DNA of 43,475 bases from a virus: IMG/VR virus record IMGVR_UViG_3300020348_000003, positions 1 through 43,475 of that record, one strand, 5' to 3'. Below the pieces are notes generated by a model. It did no database searches and was not told the origin of the DNA. It saw only the letters and a list, made by a program, of their open reading frames with translations. Within the stretch, counting starts at the first letter, position 1, and every line of letters begins with the position of its first letter. Below, one piece after another: positions 6,853 through 17,500 of the stretch. Both the position numbers and the translations under genes were made by a program.

Positions 6853-9216
6853 ATGCCTGAAAATATATATGTTAATTTTCCGTCTCAAGCTGTATCTGAC
6901 TTAGAAAAAATGAGTCCAGACTATGGACTTAAAGTTGCAAAAGCAATAGAGTCAGAGTGGTTCAAAGATACTTATAATAGTAGGTATAGATCTTCTCAAC
7001 AAAAGTATCATCAACTAAGACTATACGCCAGAGGCGAACAGTCTATACAAAAGTATAAAGATGAGCTATCAATTAACGGAGATTTATCTTATCTTAATTT
7101 AGACTGGAAGCCTGTGCCTATTATACCTAAGTTTGTAGATATAGTAGTTAACGGTATGTCAGAGCGCATGTTCAATGTCCATGCTTATTCTCAAGATCAA
7201 TACGGTGTAAGCAAGCGCACCGAGTACATGGAGTCTATACAAAGAGATATGGACGCTAAAGTTTACAACGATCAAGCTGCTAAGCTATTTGATATAAACT
7301 TATACGAAAATAAAAAAGAAGAGTTACCTGACACAAAAGAAGAGTTAGATCTACATATGCAGCTCAATTACAAGCAAGCTGTTGAGATAGCAGAAGAGCA
7401 GGCTATTAACGTTTTGCTAGAAAGTAACAAATACGATTTAACAAGAAGGAGATTAATACATGATCTTACTGTTTTAGGTATAGCTTGTGTTAAAACTAAT
7501 TTTAACTACAGCGAAGGCGTAACTATAGATTATGTAGACCCAGTTAATGTTGTTTATTCTTACACTGAGTCGCCTCACTTTGACGATATATATTATATAG
7601 GTGAAGTTAAAACAATACCAATTAACGAACTAGCTAGAGAGTTTCCAAACTTAACAGAGCTTGATTTAAAAGAAATATACGATAACTCTTCTAAAAGGTA
7701 TTTAAGAGGTAGAAGAATAAATGAAGTTGACAAGAACAAAGTTCAAGTTTTATATTTTAATTATAAGACTTATATGAACGATGTTTATAAAGTTAAGCAG
7801 ACTGCTACCGGAGGCATGAAGGCTATTGAAAAATCAGACGCGTTTAAAGCTCCTGATAATGAAGAAAGAGGTTACAGTAGATTATCTAGATCTGTCGAGT
7901 GTGTTTTTGATGGAGCTATAGTTCTTGGTACAAATAAATTACTTAGGTGGGGTAAGTCAAAGAATATGATGAGAAGCAAGTCTAACTTTAACAAAGTTAA
8001 GATGAACTACTCGTTAGTAGCTCCGCGCATGTATGAAGGTAGAGTTGAGTCGTTAGTAAGCAGGATAACTGGCTTTGCAGATATGATACAGCTTACTCAT
8101 TTAAAACTACAGCAAGTGATGTCGCGCATGGTACCAGATGGTGTGTACCTTGATGCAGACGGACTTGCTGAAATAGATTTAGGCAACGGAACTAATTATA
8201 ACCCTCAAGAAGCTCTTAACATGTTCTTCCAAACTGGTAGTGTTATTGGTAGGAGCTTTACAGCTGATGGTGATCAAAATCCTGGTAAAATACCTATCCA
8301 ACAAATATCTAATGGTCAAGGAGCAGGTGGCAAACTACAGGCTTTAATAGGTAATTACAACTACTACTTGCAAATGATTAGAGACGTGACTGGTTTAAAC
8401 GAGGCTAGAGATGCTAGTTTACCAGACCCTAAATCATTAGTAGGCGTGCAAAAGCTAGCAGCCGCTAACTCAAATGTGGCTACAAGGCATATTCTATTAG
8501 GCTCTATGTATTTAACTTCAGAAGTAGCAGAGTCTTTATCGCTACGTATATCTGATATACTAGAATACTCTCCAACTAAAGACGCTTTTATACACGCTAT
8601 AGGCTCGCACAATGTTGCTACATTAAAAGAAATGTCAGAGCTTTACTTATATGATTTTGGCATATTCTTAGAACTAGAGCCTGATGAGCAAGAGAAGCAG
8701 CAGTTAGAAAATAACATACAAACAGCGCTAACCCAACAGTTGATAGATTTAGATGACGCGATAGATATTAGAGAAGTTAGAAACATCAAGCTAGCTAATC
8801 AACTGTTAAAAATAAAGCGTAAGAAAAAACAAGAGAGAGATCAACAAATCCAACAACAAAACGCACAAGCGCAAGCACAAGCAAATGCGCAAGCTCAACA
8901 AGCAATTGCTCAAACTGAGATACAAAAAAATCAGGCAAAAACTCAAGCGGACATGCAATTAGAGCAGATGCGTAGTCAAGGTAGATTAAATCAGCTTAGA
9001 GAAGAAGTCAAACTAAAGAAAGAGTTGATGGAGTTTGAGTTCGAACTTAACCAAAAATTAAGGCAACAAGAAGGTATGAGGAGTGAGCGCATGCAAAAAG
9101 TTGGTGAAGACAGAAAAGATCAAAGAGAAAAAATTAAAAAGTTTGAGTCTTCAGGTAATGATATACTTGGAAGCGGAGTGGGTTTAGATAAGTTTAACCC
9201 ACAAGTTGGAAATTAA
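6853..9216 (+). CDS. Portal protein
   Basis: This 787-residue protein follows TerL and precedes the scaffold and capsid genes, the standard place for the dodecameric portal through which DNA enters and leaves the head. The N-terminal region is mixed alpha/beta. The centre holds 'SLVSRITGFADMIQLTHLKLQQ', a long helix of the portal stem type. The tail from about residue 655 is Gln/Ala-rich and coiled-coil ('QAQAQANAQAQQ'), like portal barrel extensions. There is no signal peptide. Identification rests on position, size and helical pattern; an exact fold match was not computed. Confidence 0.85.
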   Translation: MPENIYVNFPSQAVSDLEKMSPDYGLKVAKAIESEWFKDTYNSRYRSSQQKYHQLRLYARGEQSIQKYKDELSINGDLSYLNLDWKPVPIIPKFVDIVVNGMSERMFNVHAYSQDQYGVSKRTEYMESIQRDMDAKVYNDQAAKLFDINLYENKKEELPDTKEELDLHMQLNYKQAVEIAEEQAINVLLESNKYDLTRRRLIHDLTVLGIACVKTNFNYSEGVTIDYVDPVNVVYSYTESPHFDDIYYIGEVKTIPINELAREFPNLTELDLKEIYDNSSKRYLRGRRINEVDKNKVQVLYFNYKTYMNDVYKVKQTATGGMKAIEKSDAFKAPDNEERGYSRLSRSVECVFDGAIVLGTNKLLRWGKSKNMMRSKSNFNKVKMNYSLVAPRMYEGRVESLVSRITGFADMIQLTHLKLQQVMSRMVPDGVYLDADGLAEIDLGNGTNYNPQEALNMFFQTGSVIGRSFTADGDQNPGKIPIQQISNGQGAGGKLQALIGNYNYYLQMIRDVTGLNEARDASLPDPKSLVGVQKLAAANSNVATRHILLGSMYLTSEVAESLSLRISDILEYSPTKDAFIHAIGSHNVATLKEMSELYLYDFGIFLELEPDEQEKQQLENNIQTALTQQLIDLDDAIDIREVRNIKLANQLLKIKRKKKQERDQQIQQQNAQAQAQANAQAQQAIAQTEIQKNQAKTQADMQLEQMRSQGRLNQLREEVKLKKELMEFEFELNQKLRQQEGMRSERMQKVGEDRKDQREKIKKFESSGNDILGSGVGLDKFNPQVGN

Positions 9217-9233
9217 TTATATAATATTTTATT

Positions 9234-10391
9234 ATGGAAGAAAATAAACAAACAGACCTCGAAGAAGTAATCGAAGAGGTAGAACAAGAGACGCCTCAAG
9301 TTGAGGAAGTTGAAGAAGTTGTAGAAGAGCAACCAGAGATTGATTTATCTAAATTTGATAGCGCGGACGATCCTGACGTTATTAAAGTAGATTTATCAAA
9401 TCAAAATGCTGAACCTGTAGAAGAAGCTACAGAAGAAGCTACAGAAGAAGTTATTGAAGAAGTACAGCAAGAAGAGCCAGTACTAGAAGAAGTTTCCGAA
9501 CAAGAAGTTGAAGATTTAAAAGAAGAAATATCTGATGCTATAGATGAAGCTGAAGCTACAGGTGGTCCACTTCCTGAGAACGTACAAAAGCTTATTAACT
9601 TTATGGACGAAACAGGTGGAGATCTTGAAGACTATGTACGATTAAATAGAAATATCGAAGATATAGACGATCAAGATGCTTTACGTGAATACTATAAAGA
9701 AACTAAACCTCATCTATCTTCTGAAGAAGTAGACTTTTTGATGGAAGATCAATTTGCCTATGATGAATCAATAGATGATGAGCGTGATATAAAGAGAAGA
9801 AAATTAGCCCGAAAAGAGCAAGTTGCAGAGGCTAAAGCCTATTTAGACAGGCAAAAGTCTAAGTACTATGAAGAAATTAAAGCTGGAAGCAAGCTCACTC
9901 CTGAGCAGCAAAAAGCTATTGATTTCTTTAATAGATATAATAAAGAGTCTGAACAGACGCAGAAAACTAGTGAAAGGCAAAAGTTAGTTTTTAATAAGAA
10001 GACCAATAAAGTGTTTAACGACAAGTTCAAAGGTTTTGAATATAACGTCGGTGACAAGAAATATAGGTATTCAGTTAAAGACGCCGAGCAAATTAAAAAC
10101 ACTCAAAGTGATATTAATAACTTTATCGGAAAGTTTCTTGATGAAGATAATACTCTAAGTGATGCTCAAGGTTATCACAAAAGCTTATTCACAGCTATGA
10201 ACGCGGATGCAGTCGCTAAACATTTCTACGAGCAAGGTAAAGCAGATGCATTAAAAGAAACATTTGCAAAATCTAAAAATGTTGACACTAGTTCTAGACA
10301 AGAATTTGTCGGTGGTGAAGGCGGATATAAAGTTAGAATACTAGGTGATGACTCAGCCTCTTTTAAATTTAAAATGAAAAATAAAAAATAA
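9234..10391 (+). CDS. Probable capsid scaffolding protein
   Basis: This 385-residue protein lies between portal and major capsid genes. The first 110 residues are extremely Glu-rich with few hydrophobics, including a short tandem repeat 'EEATEEATEEV'. The middle is charged helix ('DERDIKRRKLARKEQVAEAK') and the C-terminus is Lys-rich and Gly-containing. Acidic, low-complexity, helical proteins just ahead of the capsid gene are typically scaffolds that guide prohead assembly and are then lost. No protease motif is evident, so maturation would need another enzyme or simple exit. The family is not recognised by sequence. Confidence 0.65.
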   Translation: MEENKQTDLEEVIEEVEQETPQVEEVEEVVEEQPEIDLSKFDSADDPDVIKVDLSNQNAEPVEEATEEATEEVIEEVQQEEPVLEEVSEQEVEDLKEEISDAIDEAEATGGPLPENVQKLINFMDETGGDLEDYVRLNRNIEDIDDQDALREYYKETKPHLSSEEVDFLMEDQFAYDESIDDERDIKRRKLARKEQVAEAKAYLDRQKSKYYEEIKAGSKLTPEQQKAIDFFNRYNKESEQTQKTSERQKLVFNKKTNKVFNDKFKGFEYNVGDKKYRYSVKDAEQIKNTQSDINNFIGKFLDEDNTLSDAQGYHKSLFTAMNADAVAKHFYEQGKADALKETFAKSKNVDTSSRQEFVGGEGGYKVRILGDDSASFKFKMKNKK

Positions 10392-10404
10392 AAATTAAGA
10401 AAAA

Positions 10405-11910
10405 ATGGCAATTACTGCAGGAGATTTATTGAATAGCGTACCAGCTCCACAAAAGCTCACGCTTAATTCAAACTATCTAGACCTCGCTAGCTCATCAAAC
10501 GCTGGTTGGTCACAACAATACGTACCAGATCTAATGGAGAAAGAAGCTGAGGTGTTCGGTCCAAGAACAATCTCTGGTTTCCTTTCACAAGTTGGAGCTG
10601 AAGAAGCAATGACAGCTGACCAAGTTGTTTGGTCTGAGCAAGGTCGCTTACACCTTTCGTACAAAGGTCATATTGAAGACAATGACGCTACTGGTGGTGG
10701 TAGCATTACTATCGAAGCTGATATTGATGAAACTTCTGGTTTCACAGCTGCTAATCACGGTATTCGTGTTAACGATACTGTTATCGTTGCTAACTCTGAA
10801 GCTGTAGCTAAGTGTATCGTTTCTAACGTTAACGACGCTGTTATCGTAGTTAGACCTTACGGTTTCATTACTTTAGCCGCTGCAGGTTTCTCAACAGAAA
10901 ACGGAGTTAAAGACACTACTATCCTAGTTTACGGTTCTGAGTACGGTAAAGGTACTGGTTACTACACTAATGATGCTGCTTCTAAAACAGCTGATACTAG
11001 AGGTGCTAACGAACCTACATTCAAGTCTTTCTCTAACAAGCCTATCATCATGAAGGACTACTACGAAGTATCTGGATCAGATGCGTCTCGTATTGGTTGG
11101 GTTGAAGTAGCAGCTGAAGACGGTCAGTCAGGTTACCTATGGTACCTAAAGGCAGAAGCTGATACTCGCGCTCGTTTCACTGATTACATTGAAATGGCTA
11201 TGCTTGAAGGCGAGAAGAATGATGACGCAGCTGCTGGAGTTGAGCTATTAGTTGACAACTTCTTAACTGCTGATGGAGATTCATTTGGTACTGAAGGTTT
11301 ATTCGCTGCTATTGAGTCTAGAGGTAACATCACTACTGGTGTAACTGGTGTGAACGCTGCAACTGACTTAGCTGAGTTCGATGCTATCCTAGCTGAATTT
11401 GATAAGCAAGGAGCTATTGAGGAAAACATGTTATTCGTTAACAGAACTACATCTCTAGCTATCGACGATATGCTTGCTTCACTAAACTCTTACGGTGCTG
11501 GTGGTACTTCTTACGGTGTGTTTGACAATGATGAAGACATGGCTCTAAACCTTGGCTTCTCAGGTTTCCGTCGTGGATCTTACGACTTCTACAAGTCTGA
11601 CTTCCGCTACTTAAACGATCAAGCTACTCGTGGAAGCATTAACTCTGCTAACTCGGCTAACGCTATCCGCGGTGTTATTATTCCAGCTGGTACTTCAACT
11701 GTATACGATCAAATTCTTGGTAAGAACCTTAAGCGTCCGTTCCTACACGTGCGTTACAGAGCTTCTCAAACTGACGATCGTCGTATGAAGACTTGGGTTA
11801 CTGGTTCAGTAGGTGCTGCTACATCTGCGCTTGACGCGATGCAGCTTCACATGTTAACTGAGCGTTGTCTAGTTACTCAGGGAGCTAACAACTTCATGTT
11901 GATGAAGTAA
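10405..11910 (+). CDS. Major capsid protein (HK97-fold type expected)
   Basis: This 501-residue protein follows the scaffold-like gene and has the composition of an abundant virion protein. It is rich in Ala, Gly, Thr and Asp, with 'PDLMEKEAEVFGPRTI' near the N-terminus and a long acidic central helix ('TDYIEMAMLEGEKNDDAAAG'). It ends in a conserved-looking 'MKTWVTGS ... MQLHMLTERCLV' segment. Codon choice differs from its neighbours: it favours AAC, GAC, TAC, TTC and CGT, the pattern of a highly translated gene. A UUCG-capped hairpin with a short T-run follows at 11924-11954. No protease cleavage site can be placed. Confidence 0.85.
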   Translation: MAITAGDLLNSVPAPQKLTLNSNYLDLASSSNAGWSQQYVPDLMEKEAEVFGPRTISGFLSQVGAEEAMTADQVVWSEQGRLHLSYKGHIEDNDATGGGSITIEADIDETSGFTAANHGIRVNDTVIVANSEAVAKCIVSNVNDAVIVVRPYGFITLAAAGFSTENGVKDTTILVYGSEYGKGTGYYTNDAASKTADTRGANEPTFKSFSNKPIIMKDYYEVSGSDASRIGWVEVAAEDGQSGYLWYLKAEADTRARFTDYIEMAMLEGEKNDDAAAGVELLVDNFLTADGDSFGTEGLFAAIESRGNITTGVTGVNAATDLAEFDAILAEFDKQGAIEENMLFVNRTTSLAIDDMLASLNSYGAGGTSYGVFDNDEDMALNLGFSGFRRGSYDFYKSDFRYLNDQATRGSINSANSANAIRGVIIPAGTSTVYDQILGKNLKRPFLHVRYRASQTDDRRMKTWVTGSVGAATSALDAMQLHMLTERCLVTQGANNFMLMK

Positions 11911-11923
11911 TCTATATTTAACG

Positions 11924-11954
11924 AAACTACCTCACCTTCGGGTGGGGTAGTTTT
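11924..11954 (+). terminator. UUCG-capped hairpin terminator after the capsid gene
   Basis: A stem AAACTACCTCACC (11924-11936) pairs with GGTGGGGTAGTTT (11941-11953) with one G-T wobble around a TTCG tetraloop, followed by T and A/T-rich DNA. This is a classical intrinsic terminator, probably partial, because the next gene continues in the same direction 24 bases later. It would limit readthrough from the highly expressed capsid gene or protect the 3' end of its mRNA. Confidence 0.8.
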
Positions 11955-11977
11955 ATATTATTTAATTATATTATATT

Positions 11978-12829
11978 ATGGCTAAAAAGAAAAAAGAAGT
12001 AGAGGTTGTAGAAGAACCTCTAGTGGTTGAAGAAGTAGTTGTTGCTGAAGCACCAGCTCCAAAACCACAACCTAAAACAACTACAGTGGTTGAAGAAAAA
12101 CCAAAGAACACTTGGGAAATTAAAGACCGAGTGTATTATTTGAAAGGCAAGAGAAAGCCTTTGTCGTACTCTATAAGATCTTCAAATATATACTACTTTG
12201 ATGAAGAAAAAGGTTACGAAAGAGAGCTCAAGTATTGTCAAAATCAAAAAACACCGTTTGTTGACGAAATGAAAGGTGACCAAAGACTTGAGCATATTGT
12301 GTTTTTAAATGGAGCTTTACACGTTCCTAAAAACAAGCAGACACTTCAGAAGCTTTTGTCTTTATATCACCCGCATAATGGTCAATTATTCTACGAGCAT
12401 AAACCTGTTCAAATAGCAGAAAATCAAATTGATATTTTAGAAATGCAAGTTGACGCGCTTGTTGCTGCGAAAGATATCGATATTGATTTGGCTGAGGCTA
12501 TAATGAGGGTAGAAATTGGTTCTAGAGTATCTAAGATGAGTTCTAAGGAGCTTAGACGAGATTTGTTACTATATGCTAAAAATAATCCTGCGGTGTTCTT
12601 AGAGCTGTTAAATGACGATAATGTAGTTCTTAGGAACTTCGGTATTAAAGCAGTTGAGCTTGGTATTATTAAGCTTTCAAATGATCAACGCTACTTTATG
12701 TGGGGATCAAACGACAGAAAGATCATGACGGTACCTTTTGACGAGCATCCATACACAGCTTTAGCGCATTGGTTTAAGACTGATGAAGGTATGGAAATTT
12801 ACTCTAATATAGAGAAAAGATTAAATTAA
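11978..12829 (+). CDS. Putative head/neck structural protein
   Basis: This 283-residue protein starts with a low-complexity arm (residues 1-45) of Lys, then Val/Glu and Pro/Lys ('EVVVAEAPAPKPQPK'), followed by a globular part. The latter has beta strands ('YYLKGKRKPLSYSI'), then a helical segment at about 140-215. Its last third ('DQRYFMWGSNDRKIMTVPFDEHPY') contains a loop-rich domain. It lies between two UUCG hairpins, so it forms its own small transcription segment between capsid and ring genes. Position suggests a head-completion or decoration protein. No family is recognised. Confidence 0.7.
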   Translation: MAKKKKEVEVVEEPLVVEEVVVAEAPAPKPQPKTTTVVEEKPKNTWEIKDRVYYLKGKRKPLSYSIRSSNIYYFDEEKGYERELKYCQNQKTPFVDEMKGDQRLEHIVFLNGALHVPKNKQTLQKLLSLYHPHNGQLFYEHKPVQIAENQIDILEMQVDALVAAKDIDIDLAEAIMRVEIGSRVSKMSSKELRRDLLLYAKNNPAVFLELLNDDNVVLRNFGIKAVELGIIKLSNDQRYFMWGSNDRKIMTVPFDEHPYTALAHWFKTDEGMEIYSNIEKRLN

Positions 12830-12837
12830 CTAGTTAT

Positions 12838-12861
12838 GTGACTGCCCTTCGGGGCGGTCAC
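12838..12861 (+). terminator. UUCG-capped hairpin after the head/neck gene
   Basis: GTGACTGCCC (12838-12847) pairs with GGGCGGTCAC (12852-12861) with one G-T wobble around a TTCG loop. The following sequence is TATACTT, not a clean T-run, so it may act as a weak terminator, an RNA processing or stabilising hairpin, or both. It ends 18 bases before the next ATG. Confidence 0.65.
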
Positions 12862-12879
12862 TATACTTAAAAACGAATT

Positions 12880-13614
12880 ATGGCAGTAAGTATAAACACA
12901 GTATATTCAAGAGTATTAGTGCTAGCTAATAAAGAGCAGCGAGGTTATATAACTCCTCAAGAGTTTAACTTATTGGCAAACCAGGCTCAAATGAAAATTT
13001 TTGAGTCTTATTTTTATTCAAAGAACTTACGTAATAGGCAAGAACCTAATAGAACTAATGAAGTAGACGAAACAGATATTGACGAGCTGCTAGCTAGAAA
13101 GTTAAATCCGTTTTCTGAGTTTTTACCTGTTACAAGTGGTCATACGTTTCCAACTACTACTACAGTTGATAGCGTACAGCAACCTATATTTCAATACGGT
13201 ATGGTAATGTTAAATGACGAGCCATGTCAAAAAGTCTCTATGTTTGACGCAGAGAGATTGAAAAAGTCTACAAGGCATATGGCTTCTACAGCAGGCCAAG
13301 CTCCCTTTTATACAGATAATAGAGTTTCAGGTAGAGATATAGTTGTGTATGCAGGTAATATTCAAGAAGAAACTAGTAACGTAACTGTAGAGTGTTTTAG
13401 AGTTCCTGTAACTGCTGAGTGGGCTTACGTAGTTGTTAACAACCAAGCTCTATTTAACGCCAATGCCGCAGTAGATTTTGAATTGCATAGATCAGAAGAA
13501 GATACTCTTGTAAATAAAATACTAGAATTATCTGGTATAGTTATCAACAAACCTGATGTTACAAGTATTGGTGCTCAAATGGGTGCTGCTGAATTAGAAC
13601 TTCAAAAACTATAA
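12880..13614 (+). CDS. Putative neck ring / tail tubular protein
   Basis: This 244-residue protein starts with 'YSRVLVLANKEQRGYITPQEF', an opening I associate with ring or tail-tubular proteins encoded after the capsid gene in crAss-like and related Bacteroidetes podophages. The first 60 residues are helical, then beta-rich segments ('YGMVMLNDEPCQKVSMF', 'RDIVVYAG') and a C-terminal helix. Such proteins stack beneath the portal to form the neck. It is followed by a second, likely ring-type gene four bases downstream. The assignment is by position and resemblance, not a computed match. Confidence 0.65.
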   Translation: MAVSINTVYSRVLVLANKEQRGYITPQEFNLLANQAQMKIFESYFYSKNLRNRQEPNRTNEVDETDIDELLARKLNPFSEFLPVTSGHTFPTTTTVDSVQQPIFQYGMVMLNDEPCQKVSMFDAERLKKSTRHMASTAGQAPFYTDNRVSGRDIVVYAGNIQEETSNVTVECFRVPVTAEWAYVVVNNQALFNANAAVDFELHRSEEDTLVNKILELSGIVINKPDVTSIGAQMGAAELELQKL

Positions 13615-13618
13615 ATAA

Positions 13619-14557
13619 ATGGGTATAATAAAATCAGCTCCTCAAGCATATTACGATAACACAAATCCAGATTTTGGTAACTATAGATATATACCTTTAA
13701 ATGAAATCATTGACTCTTTTGCAGCAACTTATATAGGTAAAGGTAAGCTATGTGAAAACGTTTTGCTTTCAGATGTTACGTTCCATGCTATTAGAGGTTT
13801 ACAAGAATTAAGCTACGACACGCTTAAGTGTACTAAAGATTTAGAAGTAGAAATACCGTCATCTTTAGTTTTAGTTATGCCTTTAGATTACGTTAACTAC
13901 GTGAGCTTACAGTGGGTTGATGCCAACGGTATATTCCGTAGATTATATCCTACAAATAAATCAGGTAATCCGTTTGATGTAAATGAAGCGGTACAAGGTT
14001 ATGGTGGCTTTACTACCACTGGTGCTAATGACGATTTAAGCAGAACTGCCGCAGACTCTGATGGAAACTTTGGATCTACTACTTTTGAAAACTTTAAATC
14101 TCAAAACGTAAACGATATTGGTAATCTTGATGCAGACGAAATAGATGATGTGTACGGAGATTTAGTTGGTGGTAGATATGGACTTGACCCACAGTATGCA
14201 CAAGCAAACGGAACGTTTTTTGTAGATGAAACACAAGGTAAGTTTCACTTTAGCTCTAGCGTAGCTGGTAAAACAGTTGTGCTAAAATATATTAGCGATG
14301 GTATAGCGTCAACTTCAGGCTTTGACGGTATTGATCTTACAATGTGCGAAGTTCCTAAGCTAGCAGAGGAAGCTATATACAAGCATATATTATATGGAGT
14401 ATTATCTGCCAGAAAAGATACGCAACCTGGAATTTTACAAGTTATAAAGAAAGAGAGATTTGCAGAGACTAGAAAAGCTAAGCTTAGGCTTTCAAATATT
14501 AAGCTAGAAGAATTAACTCAAGTACTTAGAGGTAGCTCTAAAATAATTAAGCACTAA
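13619..14557 (+). CDS. Putative second neck ring / tail tubular protein
   Basis: This 312-residue protein has a helical N-terminal part ('NEIIDSFAATYIGKGKLCENV', then 'ATFHAIRGL'-like helix) and a beta strand pair 'VLVMPLDYVNYVSLQWVD' typical of tail-tubular/gp4-like neck proteins. A flexible Gly/Asp-rich insertion lies in the middle and a basic helical C-terminus ends the chain. It sits between the first ring gene and the giant tail gene. The role as a portal-proximal adaptor is inferred from order and from resemblance to marine phage neck proteins. Confidence 0.65.
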   Translation: MGIIKSAPQAYYDNTNPDFGNYRYIPLNEIIDSFAATYIGKGKLCENVLLSDVTFHAIRGLQELSYDTLKCTKDLEVEIPSSLVLVMPLDYVNYVSLQWVDANGIFRRLYPTNKSGNPFDVNEAVQGYGGFTTTGANDDLSRTAADSDGNFGSTTFENFKSQNVNDIGNLDADEIDDVYGDLVGGRYGLDPQYAQANGTFFVDETQGKFHFSSSVAGKTVVLKYISDGIASTSGFDGIDLTMCEVPKLAEEAIYKHILYGVLSARKDTQPGILQVIKKERFAETRKAKLRLSNIKLEELTQVLRGSSKIIKH

Positions 14558-14560
14558 CAT

Positions 14561-17500
14561 ATGGGAGAGTTGAGAAATAACTTCTCTGCTGGCAAGATGA
14601 ACAGAGACATTGACGAACGTCTATTGCCTGTAGGAGAATATAGAGAAGCACATAACATAGAAGTCTCAACGTCAGAAGCTGACGATGCTGGAGTTGTGCA
14701 GACTTTGCTTGGTAATTTAAAACGTGAAAACATAATAACTGGTGACGGAACTGGCCAGGCTACTGTTAATATAGAAAACACAGGCGCTACTTGCGTAGGG
14801 TCAATAGCAGTTCCAGACAGAGATAAAATATATTATCTTGTAGCTAATGGTGTAGACGGAGATAATGGTAACGAGAGATTAATAGCTAAAGATTATATAT
14901 TAGAGTACGACACTATTACTCAAAGAATAAAGTATATATTTGTAGATATATACAGAGTAACTAATACAGTTAATGCAGCTGTAACTAATTCCACAACATT
15001 TCATATATCAAATAACGGAGCTTCTATTACAAGTAACCAAACAGGTATACGTGTAGGCATGGAGATAGCTCAAGGAGCTATTGGTCAAGGCAGCGGTGTA
15101 TTTGTAACTGATATACTATATGATGCTACAGTTGGTCAATGGCAAATAACAGTTAACGAACCTGTAACTTTAACTAACGCTCTTATAAGATTTTACAGCG
15201 AAAGAGTATTAGAGTTTAATCATCTTAAGTTAGTAACTGGTATTAACGTGGTAGATGATTATATATACTGGACAGACAACGAACACGAGCCTAAAAAAAT
15301 AAATATAGAGCGATCATACAGAGGAACTGGTGGCTTAAATTATTTAGTTGGAGCAGATAACGGCGGTATAAACAGTACTACTGCTAATCCAACAAATGAA
15401 ACATTTTTAGGAGATACTGATTTTTTCCATACTAGATTAGTAATACCTTTATACGACGCTGCAGGTTATGAAGTAGTAACTAATGCTGAAGGTAATGAAG
15501 CTGTATTTGTAGGTTTAGAAGATGTTACTGTTATACGTAAAGCACCAACTCAACCTTTAGAGCTTAACATGTTTAGAGGCCCCGTAGATAGGGTGAACCC
15601 AGAAACTGGTATTGAAAATCCTACAAGCGGTATAGCTACAGTCAATTTTATTTCTTTTAGTGAGGCTTTACCAATAGGTACACAGGTTGCTAACGTTAAT
15701 ATATCACCTGCAGTTGATCTTAGACCAAACGATATATTAGTATTTACGCTTCAAGGTATATACGATGAAGTTACAGATGACCCAATATATCCTACAGTAA
15801 GAGCTAGAGTTGTAAACACTATTGTTGTAGATAATGATCCTACAACAGTATCAAACGGTCCTTATACAGTAGAGATTTTATCTATATCTTCTACATTACT
15901 AGATCCTGTAACTGGTGAAACTGCCGGTGCTGAAACTTATGACGTAAAGTTAGAGCAACAAGATACTTTATTTAACTTTAAGTTCCCTAGATTTTCTTAC
16001 AGATATAAATATTGTGATGGTGAATACTCACCTTTTGCTCCTTTTTCACAAGTAGCTTTTTTACCTGACGATTTTGATTACCATCCTAAAAAAGGTCACA
16101 ACCTTGGTATGAAAAATATGATACGTAGTCTTGTATTAAAAGGTTACCATCCTAGCGAAGACTCTATACCTCAAGATGTTGTTGAAATAGACATACTTTA
16201 CAAAGAGACTAATGATCCAACTGTATACACTGTAGATACTATTAGAAGTACAGATGATCACCCTTTATGGCCAGATCTTGAAAATAATCCTAACTCTAGA
16301 GGTGAAATAGAAATAACTACTGATATAGTACATACTATTGTTCCATCAAATCAGTTGTTAAGGCCTTATGATAATGTGCCTATTAGAGCTTTAGCTCAAG
16401 AAATTACTGCTAATAGATTAGTCTACGGTAATTATGTACAAAACTACGATATTGATAAAGAGCCTAAGCTAAATTTCAGTATTTTATCAGAAGCTAAGCC
16501 TACACAAAATTTTCCTTTACCATCTGTAAAAACACTTCGTGACTACCAGTTAGGTGTAGTGTTTAGCGATAGATATGGTAGGGAAACACCTGTTCTGTCT
16601 AGTGAGAGTAGCATAAGACTACAAAAAAAATATTCGGCTTCTAGGAACAGACTTCAAGCTAGTATACCTGACGACTACGTTATACCTAATTGGGCTGAAT
16701 ACTACACTTTCTATGTTAAAGAAAGTTCTATAGAATACTACAGTATGTCTATGGATCGTTGGTACGATGCGGCAGACGGTAACGTTTGGTTGTCTTTTCC
16801 TTCAGCAGATAGAAACAAAATAGACGAAGAGAGCTTTTTAATAATGAAAAAAGCTCATGGAACCGACGAGCCTGTTTACGACGATACAAAGTATAGAGTT
16901 ATCGCTATAGAAAGTGAAGCTCCTGATTTTATTAAAACAAAAAGAGAGTTTTTAGGCACAGTAGGTTCTCTAGCACCTAGTGGAAACGGTTTTCCATTAA
17001 TAGGTTACGATACAGTTGAAGTTGATGGAGGTGTTTTTGAAACAGTATTTGGAGATCAATTATATATAACTCAGCCAAACAAATTAGTGCTTCAAGTTAC
17101 TCATGAAGATAATAGAAGTAGAGATTATGAAGTAGCTAATATAGCGAGAATAGGTGATCCATCAAATATTGGTACATATAAAATTAAATTAGTAGAACCT
17201 TTTGAAGAAGATATTTCTTTTACTTCTTCGGGTAATACATTTGCTACAGCAAACGATAACGTTCAAATAGAGTTAACTGAATTAATTGTAAAAAATTTAC
17301 CTGAGTTTGATGGTAGATTTTTTGTTAAAATATACAGGCATAAAGGTCTTGATGAATATTTAAGTGAGTTTTCTTCTGATACTTTACAAATAGTAGATTC
17401 GTTTGCTGTTGGTTATATAAATAATAACGCTTACATTAACGCTGGTACTTGGGCTACTGGTGATTCAGTATACGGCGGAGGTGGTTTAAGTAATAATTCT

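Noticed and set aside
9400-9480. Tandem GAAGAAGCTACA repeats as a regulatory or recombination site
   Set aside because: They are in frame and encode the acidic low-complexity arm of the scaffold-like protein.
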